From the NCBI RefSeq assembly GCF_001724605.1, contig NZ_MEEX01000018.1, forward strand, positions 1 through 64,000: DNA of 64,000 bases, given 5' to 3'. Positions 1 to 8,325 of this stretch are shown one piece after another; position 1 is the stretch's first letter; each line of letters opens with the position of its first letter. The notes under the pieces were generated by a model. That model worked only from the letters and a program-made list of their open reading frames with translations. It had not been told where the DNA came from and searched no databases. The translations under genes and the position numbers were made by a program. This DNA is from Phenylobacterium sp. SCN 70-31. GTDB taxonomy: Bacteria > Pseudomonadota > Alphaproteobacteria > Caulobacterales > Caulobacteraceae.

Positions 1-730
1 AAGTCTCCAGCTCCTCCCCCATCTCGATGGGGGAGGGGGACCGCGAAGCGGTGGAGGGGGCGCTGGCGACATCCGCAGACCCATGCCGGGCCATCCAGGC
101 GCGGGTCACGTCCGGGTCGTCGACCGTCGCGCTCAGCCCCACCCGGCGCATGTCCGGCGCCAGCACCTGCAGGCGCGCCAGATCCAGGGCCAGAAGGTCG
201 CCCCGCTTGCTGCCGTGCAGGGTGTGGATTTCGTCGAGAACGACGCAGCGGAGATCCTCGAAATAGGCCCGCGCGCCCTCCCACGCGCAGAGCAGCGCCA
301 ACTGTTCGGGCGTGGTCAGCAGGATGTCCGGCGGCTTCACCCGCTGGCGCTGGCGGCGGGCCAGGCCCGTATCGCCGGTCCGGCTCTCGGCGACGATGGG
401 CAGGCCCATCTCGGCGATGGGCGCGTTCAGGTTCCGCTCCACGTCCACGGCCAACGCCTTCAGCGGCGAGATGTAGAGGGTGTGCAGCCCCCTCGGCGCG
501 CCGGGCGGCGTATTGGCCGGCGGCCGCTCCGAGAGTTCGATCAGGCTGGGCAGGAATCCCGCCAGGGTCTTGCCCCCGCCCGTGGGCGCGATCAGCAGCA
601 CGTCCCGCCCCGCCCGGCCCCTGGCCACCATCTCGATCTGGTGCGGCCGGGGCGTCCAGCCGCGCTCGGCGAACCACGCCCGGAAGCGGGGCGGCAGCAG
701 GTCAGGCTCGGGTCCCGCGGCGTCGGGCAT
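1..730 (-). CDS. Ligase-associated DEXH-box DNA helicase (Lhr-like), partial
   Basis: The N-terminal 243 codons of an ATP-dependent superfamily 2 helicase of the Lhr-like, ligase-associated type; the rest lies beyond the left edge. Visible motifs are Walker A APTGGGKT at residues 48-55, motif Ia around YISPLKAL at 86-93, DEIH at 166-169 and SAT at 200-202, in the expected order and spacing. The start is the ATG at 730. Family members of this kind usually work with an ATP-dependent DNA ligase and exonuclease in DNA repair; those partners are not in view. Residues from about 224 to 242 do not look like helicase sequence and are encoded by a palindromic repeat that keeps the frame open. The family call is firm, the repair role is inferred. 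Confidence 0.88.
   Translation of the reverse strand, partial: MPDAAGPEPDLLPPRFRAWFAERGWTPRPHQIEMVARGRAGRDVLLIAPTGGGKTLAGFLPSLIELSERPPANTPPGAPRGLHTLYISPLKALAVDVERNLNAPIAEMGLPIVAESRTGDTGLARRQRQRVKPPDILLTTPEQLALLCAWEGARAYFEDLRCVVLDEIHTLHGSKRGDLLALDLARLQVLAPDMRRVGLSATVDDPDVTRAWMARHGSADVASAPSTASRSPSPIEMGEELET
10..62. repeat. Double-hairpin palindromic repeat inside the helicase gene
   Basis: Two adjacent hairpins: a 10-bp stem CCTCCCCCAT (13-22) with ATGGGGGAGG (27-36), then CCGC/GCGG (41-44 with 48-51) around GAA. GC-rich elements of this style (CCGCGAAGCGG beside GGGGGAGG) are typical dispersed intergenic repeats in caulobacterial and sphingomonad genomes. Here it is read in frame by the helicase gene, adding a Ser/Pro-rich stretch followed by IEMGEELE. 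Only one copy is in the window, so dispersal is not shown here. Confidence 0.6.
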
Positions 731-807
731 CGGCGCGCTATATCACGTTCCCGTTCCGTTTCATCGACATCCGGATCGCGAGGGCTGGAATTTCGCCCGG
801 ATTCCGG

Positions 808-1551
808 GTGAGAAGATGGCCGATGCATTTCGGTTTCGCCCTGATCGCCGCCACCTTGCTGGCCGCCTGCTCGCCCCTGCCCGAGGCCGGTTCGCCCGAG
901 GCCGGAGCTGCGGCGGCGCGAGACGCGGCCGGCTTCCCCGCCGCCGACCGGCCGGTGGCCGGGATCGTAGCGTCCGAGTGGTCGTCCGGACCCGACCGCG
1001 ACGCGGCCGACGAGTCGGGCCAGCTCATCCGCGGCCTCGACATCCGGCCGGGCATGGCCGTGGCCGACATCGGGGCCGGCTCGGGCTACCACACCCTGCG
1101 CCTGTCGCCGGCCGTGGGGCCGCAGGGCGTGGTCTACGCCGAGGACATCGTCGAAGCCTACGTCTCGGGCTTGCGTCGCGAGGCCGAGGCGCGCGGCCTG
1201 AAGAACGTCCGCATCGTGGTGGGCACGGCCGAGGACCCGAAGCTGCCCGCGGCGTCGGTCGACCGGGCGGTGATGGTCCACATGTACCACGAGGTCGAGA
1301 GCCCCTACGCCCTGCTCTGGAACCTCGCCACGTCGCTGAAGCCCGGAGCCCAGGTAGGCGTCATCGACCTGGACCGGCCCATCGACCGGCACGGCACCCC
1401 GCCCGCTCTGCTGAAGTGCGAGTTCGAGGCCGTGGGCTATCGCCACGTCCGCACCGCGCCGATGACGGGCGGCGTCGGCTACCTGGCCGTGTTCGAGGCG
1501 CCGACCCAACGGCCGAAGCCGACCGACATCCAGCCCTGCGAAGCCCCCTGA
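808..1551 (+). CDS. Class I SAM-dependent methyltransferase with lipoprotein signal
   Basis: A 247-residue Rossmann-type methyltransferase. The SAM-binding motif I is VADIGAGSG, followed by an acidic residue at the end of strand 2 (YAEDIVEAY). The N-terminus is a lipoprotein signal: basic MRRWP, a hydrophobic stretch and the lipobox LLAAC. I chose the GTG at 808 because it supplies the two arginines of the n-region; the ATG at 823 is the alternative. It is the first of a same-strand run with the secernin-type hydrolase 18 bp downstream. Predicted export of a SAM enzyme is odd because SAM is cytoplasmic. The substrate is unknown. Confidence 0.8.
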   Translation: MRRWPMHFGFALIAATLLAACSPLPEAGSPEAGAAAARDAAGFPAADRPVAGIVASEWSSGPDRDAADESGQLIRGLDIRPGMAVADIGAGSGYHTLRLSPAVGPQGVVYAEDIVEAYVSGLRREAEARGLKNVRIVVGTAEDPKLPAASVDRAVMVHMYHEVESPYALLWNLATSLKPGAQVGVIDLDRPIDRHGTPPALLKCEFEAVGYRHVRTAPMTGGVGYLAVFEAPTQRPKPTDIQPCEAP

Positions 1552-1569
1552 AGTCGGACGGCCCGGGAA

Positions 1570-2844
1570 ATGTGCGACACCCTGGTCAGTCTGGCGCCCT
1601 CCACGACCCGCGGGGCCACGCTGTTCGCCAAGAACAGCGACCGCGAACGCAACGAAGCCCAGGGCCTGGAGCTGTCGCCCGCGCGGTCGGGACCGGCCGG
1701 CGCACCGCTCCGGCTCACCTACATCACCATCCCCGACGTCGCACGAACCCACGCCTGCCTGCTCAGCCGGCCGTTCTGGATGTGGGGCGCCGAGATGGGC
1801 GCCAACGACAGGGGCGTGGTCATCGGCAACGAGGCGCTGCACGCCCGCGTCCCGGCCCAGCGCCGTCGCGCGCTGACCGGGATGGATCTGGTCCGGCTGG
1901 GCCTGGAGCGCGGCGGAACCGCCCGCGAGGCGCTCGAGGTGATCGTCGGCCTGCTGGAGGCGCATGGCCAGGGCGGCGACTGCGGCCACCTGGGCCGCTT
2001 CTACTACCACAACGGCTTCATCGTCGCCGACCCGGCCGAGGCCTATGTGCTGGAGACCGTGGGCCGGGACTGGGTCTGGCGGCAAGTGGAGGATCGCCGC
2101 GCGCTCTCCAACGCCTACTCCATCGCCGACGACTACGACGCCCTCAGCCCCGGCCTGGCGCGAGCGGGCCGCTACGACGTCGCCGCCAGCCTGATCGACG
2201 AAGCGCGCGATTCAGTGAGCTTCGGGCGCGGGCGCTGCGCCCGGGGCCAGGCGCTGCTGGACCGCGCCGCCCCCGCCCTCGCGCCGGCCACGATGCGGGC
2301 GATCCTGCGCGACCACGGCGACGCCCCGGACTGGAGCCCGGCCCACACGCGCGACCGTACGATCTGCATGCACGCCTCGTGCGGCCCGCGGCGCAGCCAG
2401 TCTGTGGCCTCCATGGTCAGCGAGCTTCGGCCCGATCGCGCGGTCCACTGGGTCACGGGCACGTCGGCGCCGTGCGTCAGCCTGTTCAAGCCCTTCGTAT
2501 TCGGCGCCGCGACGCCACCCTTCGGGCCGTCGCCGACCGACCGGGCGGACACGGCGTCGCTCTGGTGGCGGCACGAGGCGCTGCATCGCGCCGCCCTGCC
2601 CGACTTCACCGCCGCGCTGGCCGCCATCGCGCCCGAGCGCGACGCCCTGGAGGCCGAATTCCAGGCGCAGATCGACGCCTCGCCCGCGGGCGAGGCCCTG
2701 GACGCCGCCATCGCCGCCTGCTGGGCCGAGGCCGAAGCGGCGGAGGCGCGCTGGCGCAGGACCTTGGCGCCGTCGATCCGGGAGCCGGCCCGCCATCGCG
2801 CGAGTTGGGCGCGCCTGAACCACGTCGCCGGCTTCACCGTCTGA
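1570..2844 (+). CDS. Secernin/C69-type N-terminal nucleophile hydrolase
   Basis: A 424-residue member of the peptidase C69/secernin group. It opens MCDT, so removal of Met1 would expose Cys2 as the N-terminal nucleophile, as in the family. Other hallmarks are FAKNSDRERNE near residues 20-30, MWGAEMGANDRGVVIGNEA, and the late block MHASCGPRRSQ followed by WVTGTSAPC. Family members are dipeptidases or amidohydrolases of small peptides and carcinine-like amides; the substrate here cannot be read from sequence. There is no signal peptide, so it is probably cytoplasmic. It follows the methyltransferase gene closely and may be cotranscribed with it. Confidence 0.85.
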   Translation: MCDTLVSLAPSTTRGATLFAKNSDRERNEAQGLELSPARSGPAGAPLRLTYITIPDVARTHACLLSRPFWMWGAEMGANDRGVVIGNEALHARVPAQRRRALTGMDLVRLGLERGGTAREALEVIVGLLEAHGQGGDCGHLGRFYYHNGFIVADPAEAYVLETVGRDWVWRQVEDRRALSNAYSIADDYDALSPGLARAGRYDVAASLIDEARDSVSFGRGRCARGQALLDRAAPALAPATMRAILRDHGDAPDWSPAHTRDRTICMHASCGPRRSQSVASMVSELRPDRAVHWVTGTSAPCVSLFKPFVFGAATPPFGPSPTDRADTASLWWRHEALHRAALPDFTAALAAIAPERDALEAEFQAQIDASPAGEALDAAIAACWAEAEAAEARWRRTLAPSIREPARHRASWARLNHVAGFTV

Positions 2845-2954
2845 TCCCGAGCAGCCCGATCGCACGCACCCTGCGGGAGAGATGGAGCAGATTTCATTTC
2901 GCCCGCTCCCCTGAGGGCCGTAAGCCTCGCCCGCACATCGTTTCCGAGGGTCAC

Positions 2955-4781
2955 ATGCACCGCACAGCCTGTTCCGTCCTGGCGCTCAGCGCGGCCCTGA
3001 TCGCCGGCCCGCTCCTGGCCCAGCCCACGCCCACCCCAACGGCCGCAACGACCAAGGCCCCGTCGGAAGACGCCCGCCTGGCGGCCTTCTTCCAGGAGGC
3101 CTTCATGGAGGCCGCCCGGCTGAGCCCCGAGACCCTGAGCCAGATCGGCCTGAAGGAGCGCTACGACGAACTGGGCGACTACACCTTCGCGGGCCAGAAG
3201 AAGGCCGTGGGCCTCGCCGAGAGCCGCCTCGCGCAGATGCGGCGCGAGTTCGATCCGGCGAAACTGAACGAGGCCTCCCGGCTGTCGTTCGCCCTGTTCG
3301 AGAAGTCGGTCGCCACCCAGAAGACCCAGTTCCGCTGGTACTGGCAGACCTACGCCGTCGCCTCGTTCGGAGGCCCGCTGGACGGCGTGCCGGTCTTTCT
3401 CATCAACACCCATCGGGTCGACACCGTCGCGGACGCCGAGGCCTATGTCTCGCGCCTACGCGCCGTCGAGCGCGTGGCCGGAGAAGCGGCCGACGATCTG
3501 GACCAGCGTACGGCGCGGGGATTCCTGCCGCCGGCCTTCGTCTTCGGCCGGGTGATCCCGGACGCGCGCAACCAGCTCAAGGGCGCCCCCTTCGACGACG
3601 GTCCCGATCATCCCGTCTGGGCCGACTTCAAGAAGAAGGTCGAGGCGCTGAAGACCGAGCCGTTCGACAGGACCCGGCTGCTGGACGCGGGCCGGGCGGC
3701 GCTGACCGGGCCGTGGAAGACCGGTTACACGCGCTATATCCGCGCGCTGGAGGCGATGTCCGCCAAGGCGACCACGGTGAACGGCGTCTGGGCTCTCCCC
3801 GACGGCGAGGCCTTCTACGCCGACATGGTGCGCTTCTACACCACCACCCCGCTGACCCCCGACCAGATCCACCAGACCGGTCTGGACGAGGTGTCCCGCA
3901 TCCGCGGGGAGATGGAGGCGATCAAGGCGAAGGTGGGCTTTCAGGGCTCGCTCGAGGACTTCTTCGCCCACATCCGCAACGACGCCCGGTTCAAGTACCC
4001 CAACACCGAGGCGGGCAAGCAGCAGTACCTGGCCGACGCCAAGAAGGTGATCGCAGACTACATGGCCGTGGCCGACCGCCAGTTCTCGACCCTGCCGAAG
4101 CAGGCCCTGGAGGTGCGCGCCGTCGAGCCCTTCCGCGAGAAGACCGCCGCCGTGGCCTTCTACAACATGGGCGCGCCGGACGGTTCACGGCCGGGGATCT
4201 TCTATGTGAACCTCTCCGACATGGGCCAGGTGCTGAAACCGCAGCTTCCCGCCATCGCCTTCCACGAGGGCGCGCCGGGCCACCACTTCCAGATCGCCCG
4301 CTCGCTGGAACAGGCCGATCTGCCGCTCTTCCGGCGCTACGCATTCCAGGGCGCCTATATCGAAGGCTGGGGCCTGTACGCCGAGGCCCTGGGCAAGGAG
4401 GCCGGCTTCTATCAGGACCCCTACGACGACTTCGGGCGTCTCAGCCTTGAGATCTGGCGGGCCGCCCGGCTCGTGCTGGACACCGGCGTCCATCACAAGC
4501 GCTGGAGCCGCGAGCAGGCGGTCGACTACATGCGCCGCAACACCATCAGCTCGGACCGCGACATCGAGAGCGAGATCGACCGCTACTTCACCCTCCCCGG
4601 CCAGGCGACCAGCTACAAGGTGGGCCAGCTCAAGATCTCGGAAGCACGCGCCCGGGCCGAGACGGCGCTGGGGCCGAAGTTCGACCTCCGGGCCTTCCAC
4701 GAGATCGTCCTGTCGGCCGGCCCGCTGCCCCTGGACGTGCTGGACTCCCGCGTGGACGCCTGGATCGCGGCGACGAGGTAG
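2955..4781 (+). CDS. DUF885 family exported metallopeptidase-like protein
   Basis: A 608-residue DUF885 protein. It begins with a signal peptide (MHRTACSVLALSAALIAG, probable cleavage after LLA near residue 21) and a Pro/Thr-rich spacer. The family's zinc-site-like motif HEGAPGHH is at residues 437-444, followed by an EGWGLYAE block. The family is widespread in proteobacterial periplasm or outer envelope and is thought to be gluzincin-like peptidases, though few members are characterised. The start at 2955 places the signal peptide at the N-terminus; the open frame extends far upstream but without gene-like sequence. It is transcribed alone, and the next gene is convergent. Confidence 0.88.
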   Translation: MHRTACSVLALSAALIAGPLLAQPTPTPTAATTKAPSEDARLAAFFQEAFMEAARLSPETLSQIGLKERYDELGDYTFAGQKKAVGLAESRLAQMRREFDPAKLNEASRLSFALFEKSVATQKTQFRWYWQTYAVASFGGPLDGVPVFLINTHRVDTVADAEAYVSRLRAVERVAGEAADDLDQRTARGFLPPAFVFGRVIPDARNQLKGAPFDDGPDHPVWADFKKKVEALKTEPFDRTRLLDAGRAALTGPWKTGYTRYIRALEAMSAKATTVNGVWALPDGEAFYADMVRFYTTTPLTPDQIHQTGLDEVSRIRGEMEAIKAKVGFQGSLEDFFAHIRNDARFKYPNTEAGKQQYLADAKKVIADYMAVADRQFSTLPKQALEVRAVEPFREKTAAVAFYNMGAPDGSRPGIFYVNLSDMGQVLKPQLPAIAFHEGAPGHHFQIARSLEQADLPLFRRYAFQGAYIEGWGLYAEALGKEAGFYQDPYDDFGRLSLEIWRAARLVLDTGVHHKRWSREQAVDYMRRNTISSDRDIESEIDRYFTLPGQATSYKVGQLKISEARARAETALGPKFDLRAFHEIVLSAGPLPLDVLDSRVDAWIAATR

Positions 4782-4807
4782 GGACGACCTTCACCGTCTC
4801 TGGTCCG

Positions 4808-4960
4808 CTACGAACCCACGAAACACGAACGGGTGGGTCATCCCCGAGCCTCCGCGCGAGCGGGGGCGCCGTCATGGAAACCACGGAAGACACGGAAATC
4901 GCAGCTTCGGCTTCCGTGGCCTTCTGCGTTTTCCTTGGTCCCTTGAATTCGAGAGGTGCC
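4808..4960. repeat. ACGGAA/ACGAAA-type imperfect inverted repeat between convergent genes
   Basis: The 203-bp gap between the DUF885 and P450 genes holds short A-rich direct units (CCCACGAAACACGAAC, then ACCACGGAAGACACGGAAAT at about 4878-4899) and a roughly complementary block (CTTCCGTGGCCTTCTGCG) at about 4912-4930. It resembles dispersed intergenic repeats built on ACCACGGAAGACACGG units. It could fold into a long imperfect hairpin and serve as a bidirectional terminator. The boundaries are approximate. Confidence 0.4.
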
Positions 4961-4984
4961 GCTTCGCGGCCCCGTCCGCGCCCG

Positions 4985-6259
4985 TCAGTTCCGCCTGGGG
5001 ATGATCACCGGGAGGGTCTCGTAGCCCTTCACGAAGCTGGAGTAGACCCGCTTGGGCTCGTCCACCAGGATGACCTCCGGGAACCGCTTCAGGATCTCTT
5101 CCCAGATGATCTGGAGCTGGAGTTCCGCCAGCCTGTTGCCCACGCAACGGTGGATGCCGAAGCCGAACGAGATGTGCTGGCGCGGCCGCTCGCGGTCGAT
5201 GATGTAGGCGTTCGGGTTCTCGATCACCTCGTCGTCGCGGTTGCCCGAGACGTACCACATGACGACCTTGTCGCCCGCCTTGATCGACTTGCCGCGGAAC
5301 TCGACGTCCTCGACGGCGGTGCGGCGCATGTGGGCCAGCGGCGTCTGCCAGCGGATGGTTTCGGACACCATCGACGAGATCAGGTCGGGGTTGGCGCGCA
5401 GCTTGGCGTACTGGTCGGGGTTCTTGTTCAGCGCGTAGATCGAACCCGAGATGGTGTTCCGCGTGGTGTCGTTGCCGCCCACCGTCAGCAGCACGACGTT
5501 TCCGAAATACTCCCGCGGCTCCATGTCCCGCGTGGCCGGGCTATGGGCCAGCAGCGAGATCAGGTCGAAGCTGGGCGGGGCGTTGACCTTCTGGTTCCAC
5601 AGCTCGGTGAAGTAGGCGTGGTATTCCCTGAAGATCTCCATCTTCTGCTCGAAGGTCTCGACGATGGCGCCCGGCATCGGCGCGGCCGTGACCACGTCGG
5701 ACCAGTAGGTTATCTTGCGACGGTCTTCCTGCGGGGCGTCGAACAGCGTGGCCAGGGTCATGGCCGTCAGTTCCTTCGAGACCAGGTCGACCCAGTCGAA
5801 TTCCTCGCCGATGGGCAGGCCGTCCAGGATCTTGCCGGCCCGCTCGCGGATCTGGGGCGCCATCTCGTTCAGGGCGTGGGGCGCCACCGCGGGCGACACC
5901 GCCTTGCGCTGGATGTCGTGCTTCGGCGGGTCCATGGCGATGAACATCGGCAGCGGGTCCATGTTCTGCTGGCCGCCGGCGATGGTGATGCCGCCCTTCA
6001 TGAAGTCGGACGAGAACCGGTTGTGGTCGGTGTCGATCGCCATGATGTCGTTGTACTTGGTGATCGACCAGTAGGGTCCGAACTCGTGCTCCTCGGTGTA
6101 GTGGACGGGGTCCTCGGCGCGCAGGCGCTCGAAGATCGGCCACATGGCGTCGGCCTGGAACAGCGCCGGCTGCGCCGGGTCCAGCTTCTCGATCGGCAGC
6201 GAATAGGCTTCGGCCCGCGCCTGTTCCCTGGTGATCCCCGCGACGTGCCCGTCGGCCAT
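4985..6259 (-). CDS. Cytochrome P450, CYP153-like
   Basis: A 424-residue soluble bacterial P450. The I-helix oxygen-activation motif is GGNDTT at 261-266, the K-helix ExxR is E300-R303, and the haem-thiolate signature FGFGIHRCVG places the cysteine ligand at residue 372. The segment MFIAMDPPKHDIQRK and the heme-loop context resemble CYP153 enzymes, which hydroxylate terminal carbons of alkanes and related compounds; the exact subfamily is my judgement. The start is well supported by AGGAGGA seven bases before the ATG. No ferredoxin or ferredoxin reductase lies next to it, so redox partners must come from elsewhere. Confidence 0.9.
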   Translation of the reverse strand: MADGHVAGITREQARAEAYSLPIEKLDPAQPALFQADAMWPIFERLRAEDPVHYTEEHEFGPYWSITKYNDIMAIDTDHNRFSSDFMKGGITIAGGQQNMDPLPMFIAMDPPKHDIQRKAVSPAVAPHALNEMAPQIRERAGKILDGLPIGEEFDWVDLVSKELTAMTLATLFDAPQEDRRKITYWSDVVTAAPMPGAIVETFEQKMEIFREYHAYFTELWNQKVNAPPSFDLISLLAHSPATRDMEPREYFGNVVLLTVGGNDTTRNTISGSIYALNKNPDQYAKLRANPDLISSMVSETIRWQTPLAHMRRTAVEDVEFRGKSIKAGDKVVMWYVSGNRDDEVIENPNAYIIDRERPRQHISFGFGIHRCVGNRLAELQLQIIWEEILKRFPEVILVDEPKRVYSSFVKGYETLPVIIPRRN

Positions 6260-6417
6260 ACCGTTCCTCCTGGTTCTGTGGCGACAGTGAACGCCGATCA
6301 GTCACGTTTGGCTAGAGGGCAGCGTACGCATCCCGAGATTGCCCCTCGTAAAGCGCCGTGCTCCGCTGCCTCCATGCCTCGGCGGACTCTCGCTCCGCAG
6401 GGCGGGGAGTGGCCGGC

Positions 6418-7743
6418 ATGGCGGGATCGATCGTGACGCGACCGGGGCGGGCGGGGCGCCGCCGGCTGCTGGCCTTCCTGCTGGTCGTGGCGATGCCCCT
6501 GGCGATCGTCGCCGCGGTCGTCTTCGCGGTCTTGGGCCGCGGCGCGATCCCCAGCGTGGCGGACGTGCAGGGACCGCCCGTCCGCGCCACCACCCCGGCG
6601 GGCGAGCGCGTGATGCTGCTGACCAGCCAGTGGCATACCTTCCGCTCGCCCGGCCGGACCAACCGCACGTCGTACACGCGACTGTATGTGGACGTCTGGG
6701 GGTTCGACGGCCGGACGGGACAGCCGGTCTGGCGGCGCCGCATCAGCGACGACCGCGCCGGGGTGAACATGGGCCGCACGCTCCTCGGCGTTCATGGCGG
6801 CGTGCTCTGGCTCCTCGACGGTCAGCAGCTTCTGGGGCTGGATCCGGCCACCGGCGCCGTCACCGCCGACGCCGCCGCCTTCGAGGCCGCCAACCCCGCC
6901 CTGCGCGGCGTCGTGCCGGCCGAGGCGCGGTACATCCGCTTCGATCCCAAGGGCCTCTCGTCCGACGGGCGCGACTGGCGGCTGACCGGAAAGGGCGCGC
7001 AGACCGCGCCGGACGGCCCGCGCCTGGACCTGGACGCCCAGCGCGCCGAGCCCGAGGTCGGCGTGTTCCTCCCCGCGCGGGTGGCTGGCGGCAACGGGAC
7101 CTGGGCGTTCTACAGCCGCGGCCTCAGGGTCGGGGACCGCTGGCTGGGCCTGCTGGCCGAACCCGAGGTCGAGGGGTTCCAGAAGGCCGGCGGCATCGGC
7201 GGCGTCGATCCCAAGCGTTATCCGCGCACGCGGGTCTGGTCGGCGCGGGTCGGGTCGCGGAACACCTTCTTCGGGCCGCGTCCCACCTTCGGCGATTTCG
7301 CACCCCTGCCCGAGGGCCCCGAATTCCTGACCGCCGGCCTGGTCCAGGACGGCCGTTGCTGCCATGACACCCCGATCCTCGTTCGCGAGCCCGACAGCGT
7401 TCTGGTCCTCCATCGCGACCGGCTGGGCGAGGGAAGCCGCCTGCGCCTCACCCGCGTCACGGGGCCCGTCGGCGAGCCGGCCTGGACCGCCGACCTGCCG
7501 GTGGAATCGCTGGAGGCGGTGATGCCCGGCGAAACCACCCTGGTGCTGCTGGGCGCCCGCAACGAGCCGCCGCTGGTCCGCCGACGCGGGTGGCGGCCCG
7601 AGAGCGTGGATCACCTCGTGACCATCGATCTGGCGACCGGCCGCCAGTCGGTCTACGGCCTTCGCGTCGCGCCCACGCCGGGCGAGCGGATCCCGGCGTC
7701 CTCCACACCGTCCCCGCCGGCGCCGGCCGCATCGGCCCAGTAG
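6418..7743 (+). CDS. Membrane-anchored conserved protein (PA2928-like)
   Basis: A 441-residue protein with one N-terminal transmembrane segment (about residues 16-38, after basic RPGRAGRRR) and a large domain that would lie outside the membrane. The outer part contains short repeats such as YVDVWGFDGRTGQPVWRRR and LLDGQQLLGLDPATGAV, which resemble PQQ-type beta-propeller strands, and a CC pair in GRCCHD. It reminds me of the uncharacterised PA2928 family, but I cannot confirm that by search. The start ATG at 6418 has GGGGAG eight bases upstream. It is divergent from the P450 and 33 bp ahead of the DOMON-like gene. Confidence 0.65.
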   Translation: MAGSIVTRPGRAGRRRLLAFLLVVAMPLAIVAAVVFAVLGRGAIPSVADVQGPPVRATTPAGERVMLLTSQWHTFRSPGRTNRTSYTRLYVDVWGFDGRTGQPVWRRRISDDRAGVNMGRTLLGVHGGVLWLLDGQQLLGLDPATGAVTADAAAFEAANPALRGVVPAEARYIRFDPKGLSSDGRDWRLTGKGAQTAPDGPRLDLDAQRAEPEVGVFLPARVAGGNGTWAFYSRGLRVGDRWLGLLAEPEVEGFQKAGGIGGVDPKRYPRTRVWSARVGSRNTFFGPRPTFGDFAPLPEGPEFLTAGLVQDGRCCHDTPILVREPDSVLVLHRDRLGEGSRLRLTRVTGPVGEPAWTADLPVESLEAVMPGETTLVLLGARNEPPLVRRRGWRPESVDHLVTIDLATGRQSVYGLRVAPTPGERIPASSTPSPPAPAASAQ

Positions 7744-7776
7744 GCGGCGCTCCATCCGCGGTGCTATCCGCAGGCC

Positions 7777-8325
7777 ATGCCCCTGCTGCGGCGCCATCCC
7801 GATTCGCCCGAAGCCCCCGTGGACGCGATCGACGCCACGGTCGCGCGGCGTCCGGACGGCGGCCTGGACGTCCGGTTCACGCTTTCCGGCGACCTGTCGG
7901 CGCTGGCGATCCCCGGTCCGGCGTCGCCGGCGCGCCGCGACGAACTCTGGCGGCGGACGTGCTTCGAGGTGTTCCTGCACGCGCCGGCAGGTCGGGGCTA
8001 TCTGGAGTTCAACCTCGCGCCCTCCGGCGCGTGGGCCGCCTACGCCTTCGCGGGATATCGCGAGCGCGCCGCCGATCCCGACATCGACACCCCCGCCATC
8101 GCCGTGGAGAGACAGGACGGGGCCCTGGTCCTCGACGCCCGGTTGGACACCCCCGCCGACCTGCCCGTCGATCAGCCCTGGCGCGCGAGCCTGACGGCCG
8201 TGATCGAAACGGCGGACGGCCGGCTCAGCTACTGGGCCGTCGCCCACCCGCCGGGCCGGCCCGATTTCCACCACGCCGACGGCTTCGTCGTCGACCTTCC
8301 CCCGCCCACACCGGAGGCCGCATGA
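7777..8325 (+). CDS. DOMON-like domain protein
   Basis: A 182-residue protein matching the DOMON-like beta-sandwich family, with the typical DELWRRTCFEVFL block followed by YLEFNLAPSGAWAAYAF. Such domains are thought to bind small ligands such as haem or sugars, but the bacterial stand-alone forms are uncharacterised. There is no signal peptide. Its stop overlaps the ATG of the next gene by ATGA, so it is translationally coupled to the NamZ-like protein. That suggests a common process, possibly handling cell-wall sugar fragments. Confidence 0.75.
   Translation: MPLLRRHPDSPEAPVDAIDATVARRPDGGLDVRFTLSGDLSALAIPGPASPARRDELWRRTCFEVFLHAPAGRGYLEFNLAPSGAWAAYAFAGYRERAADPDIDTPAIAVERQDGALVLDARLDTPADLPVDQPWRASLTAVIETADGRLSYWAVAHPPGRPDFHHADGFVVDLPPPTPEAA

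Noticed and set aside
480..4781. A continuous plus-strand frame across the methyltransferase, hydrolase and DUF885 genes
   Set aside because: Only the part from 2955 is gene-like (signal peptide, HEGAPGHH motif). Upstream, the other frames carry recognisable proteins, so this is not one giant protein.
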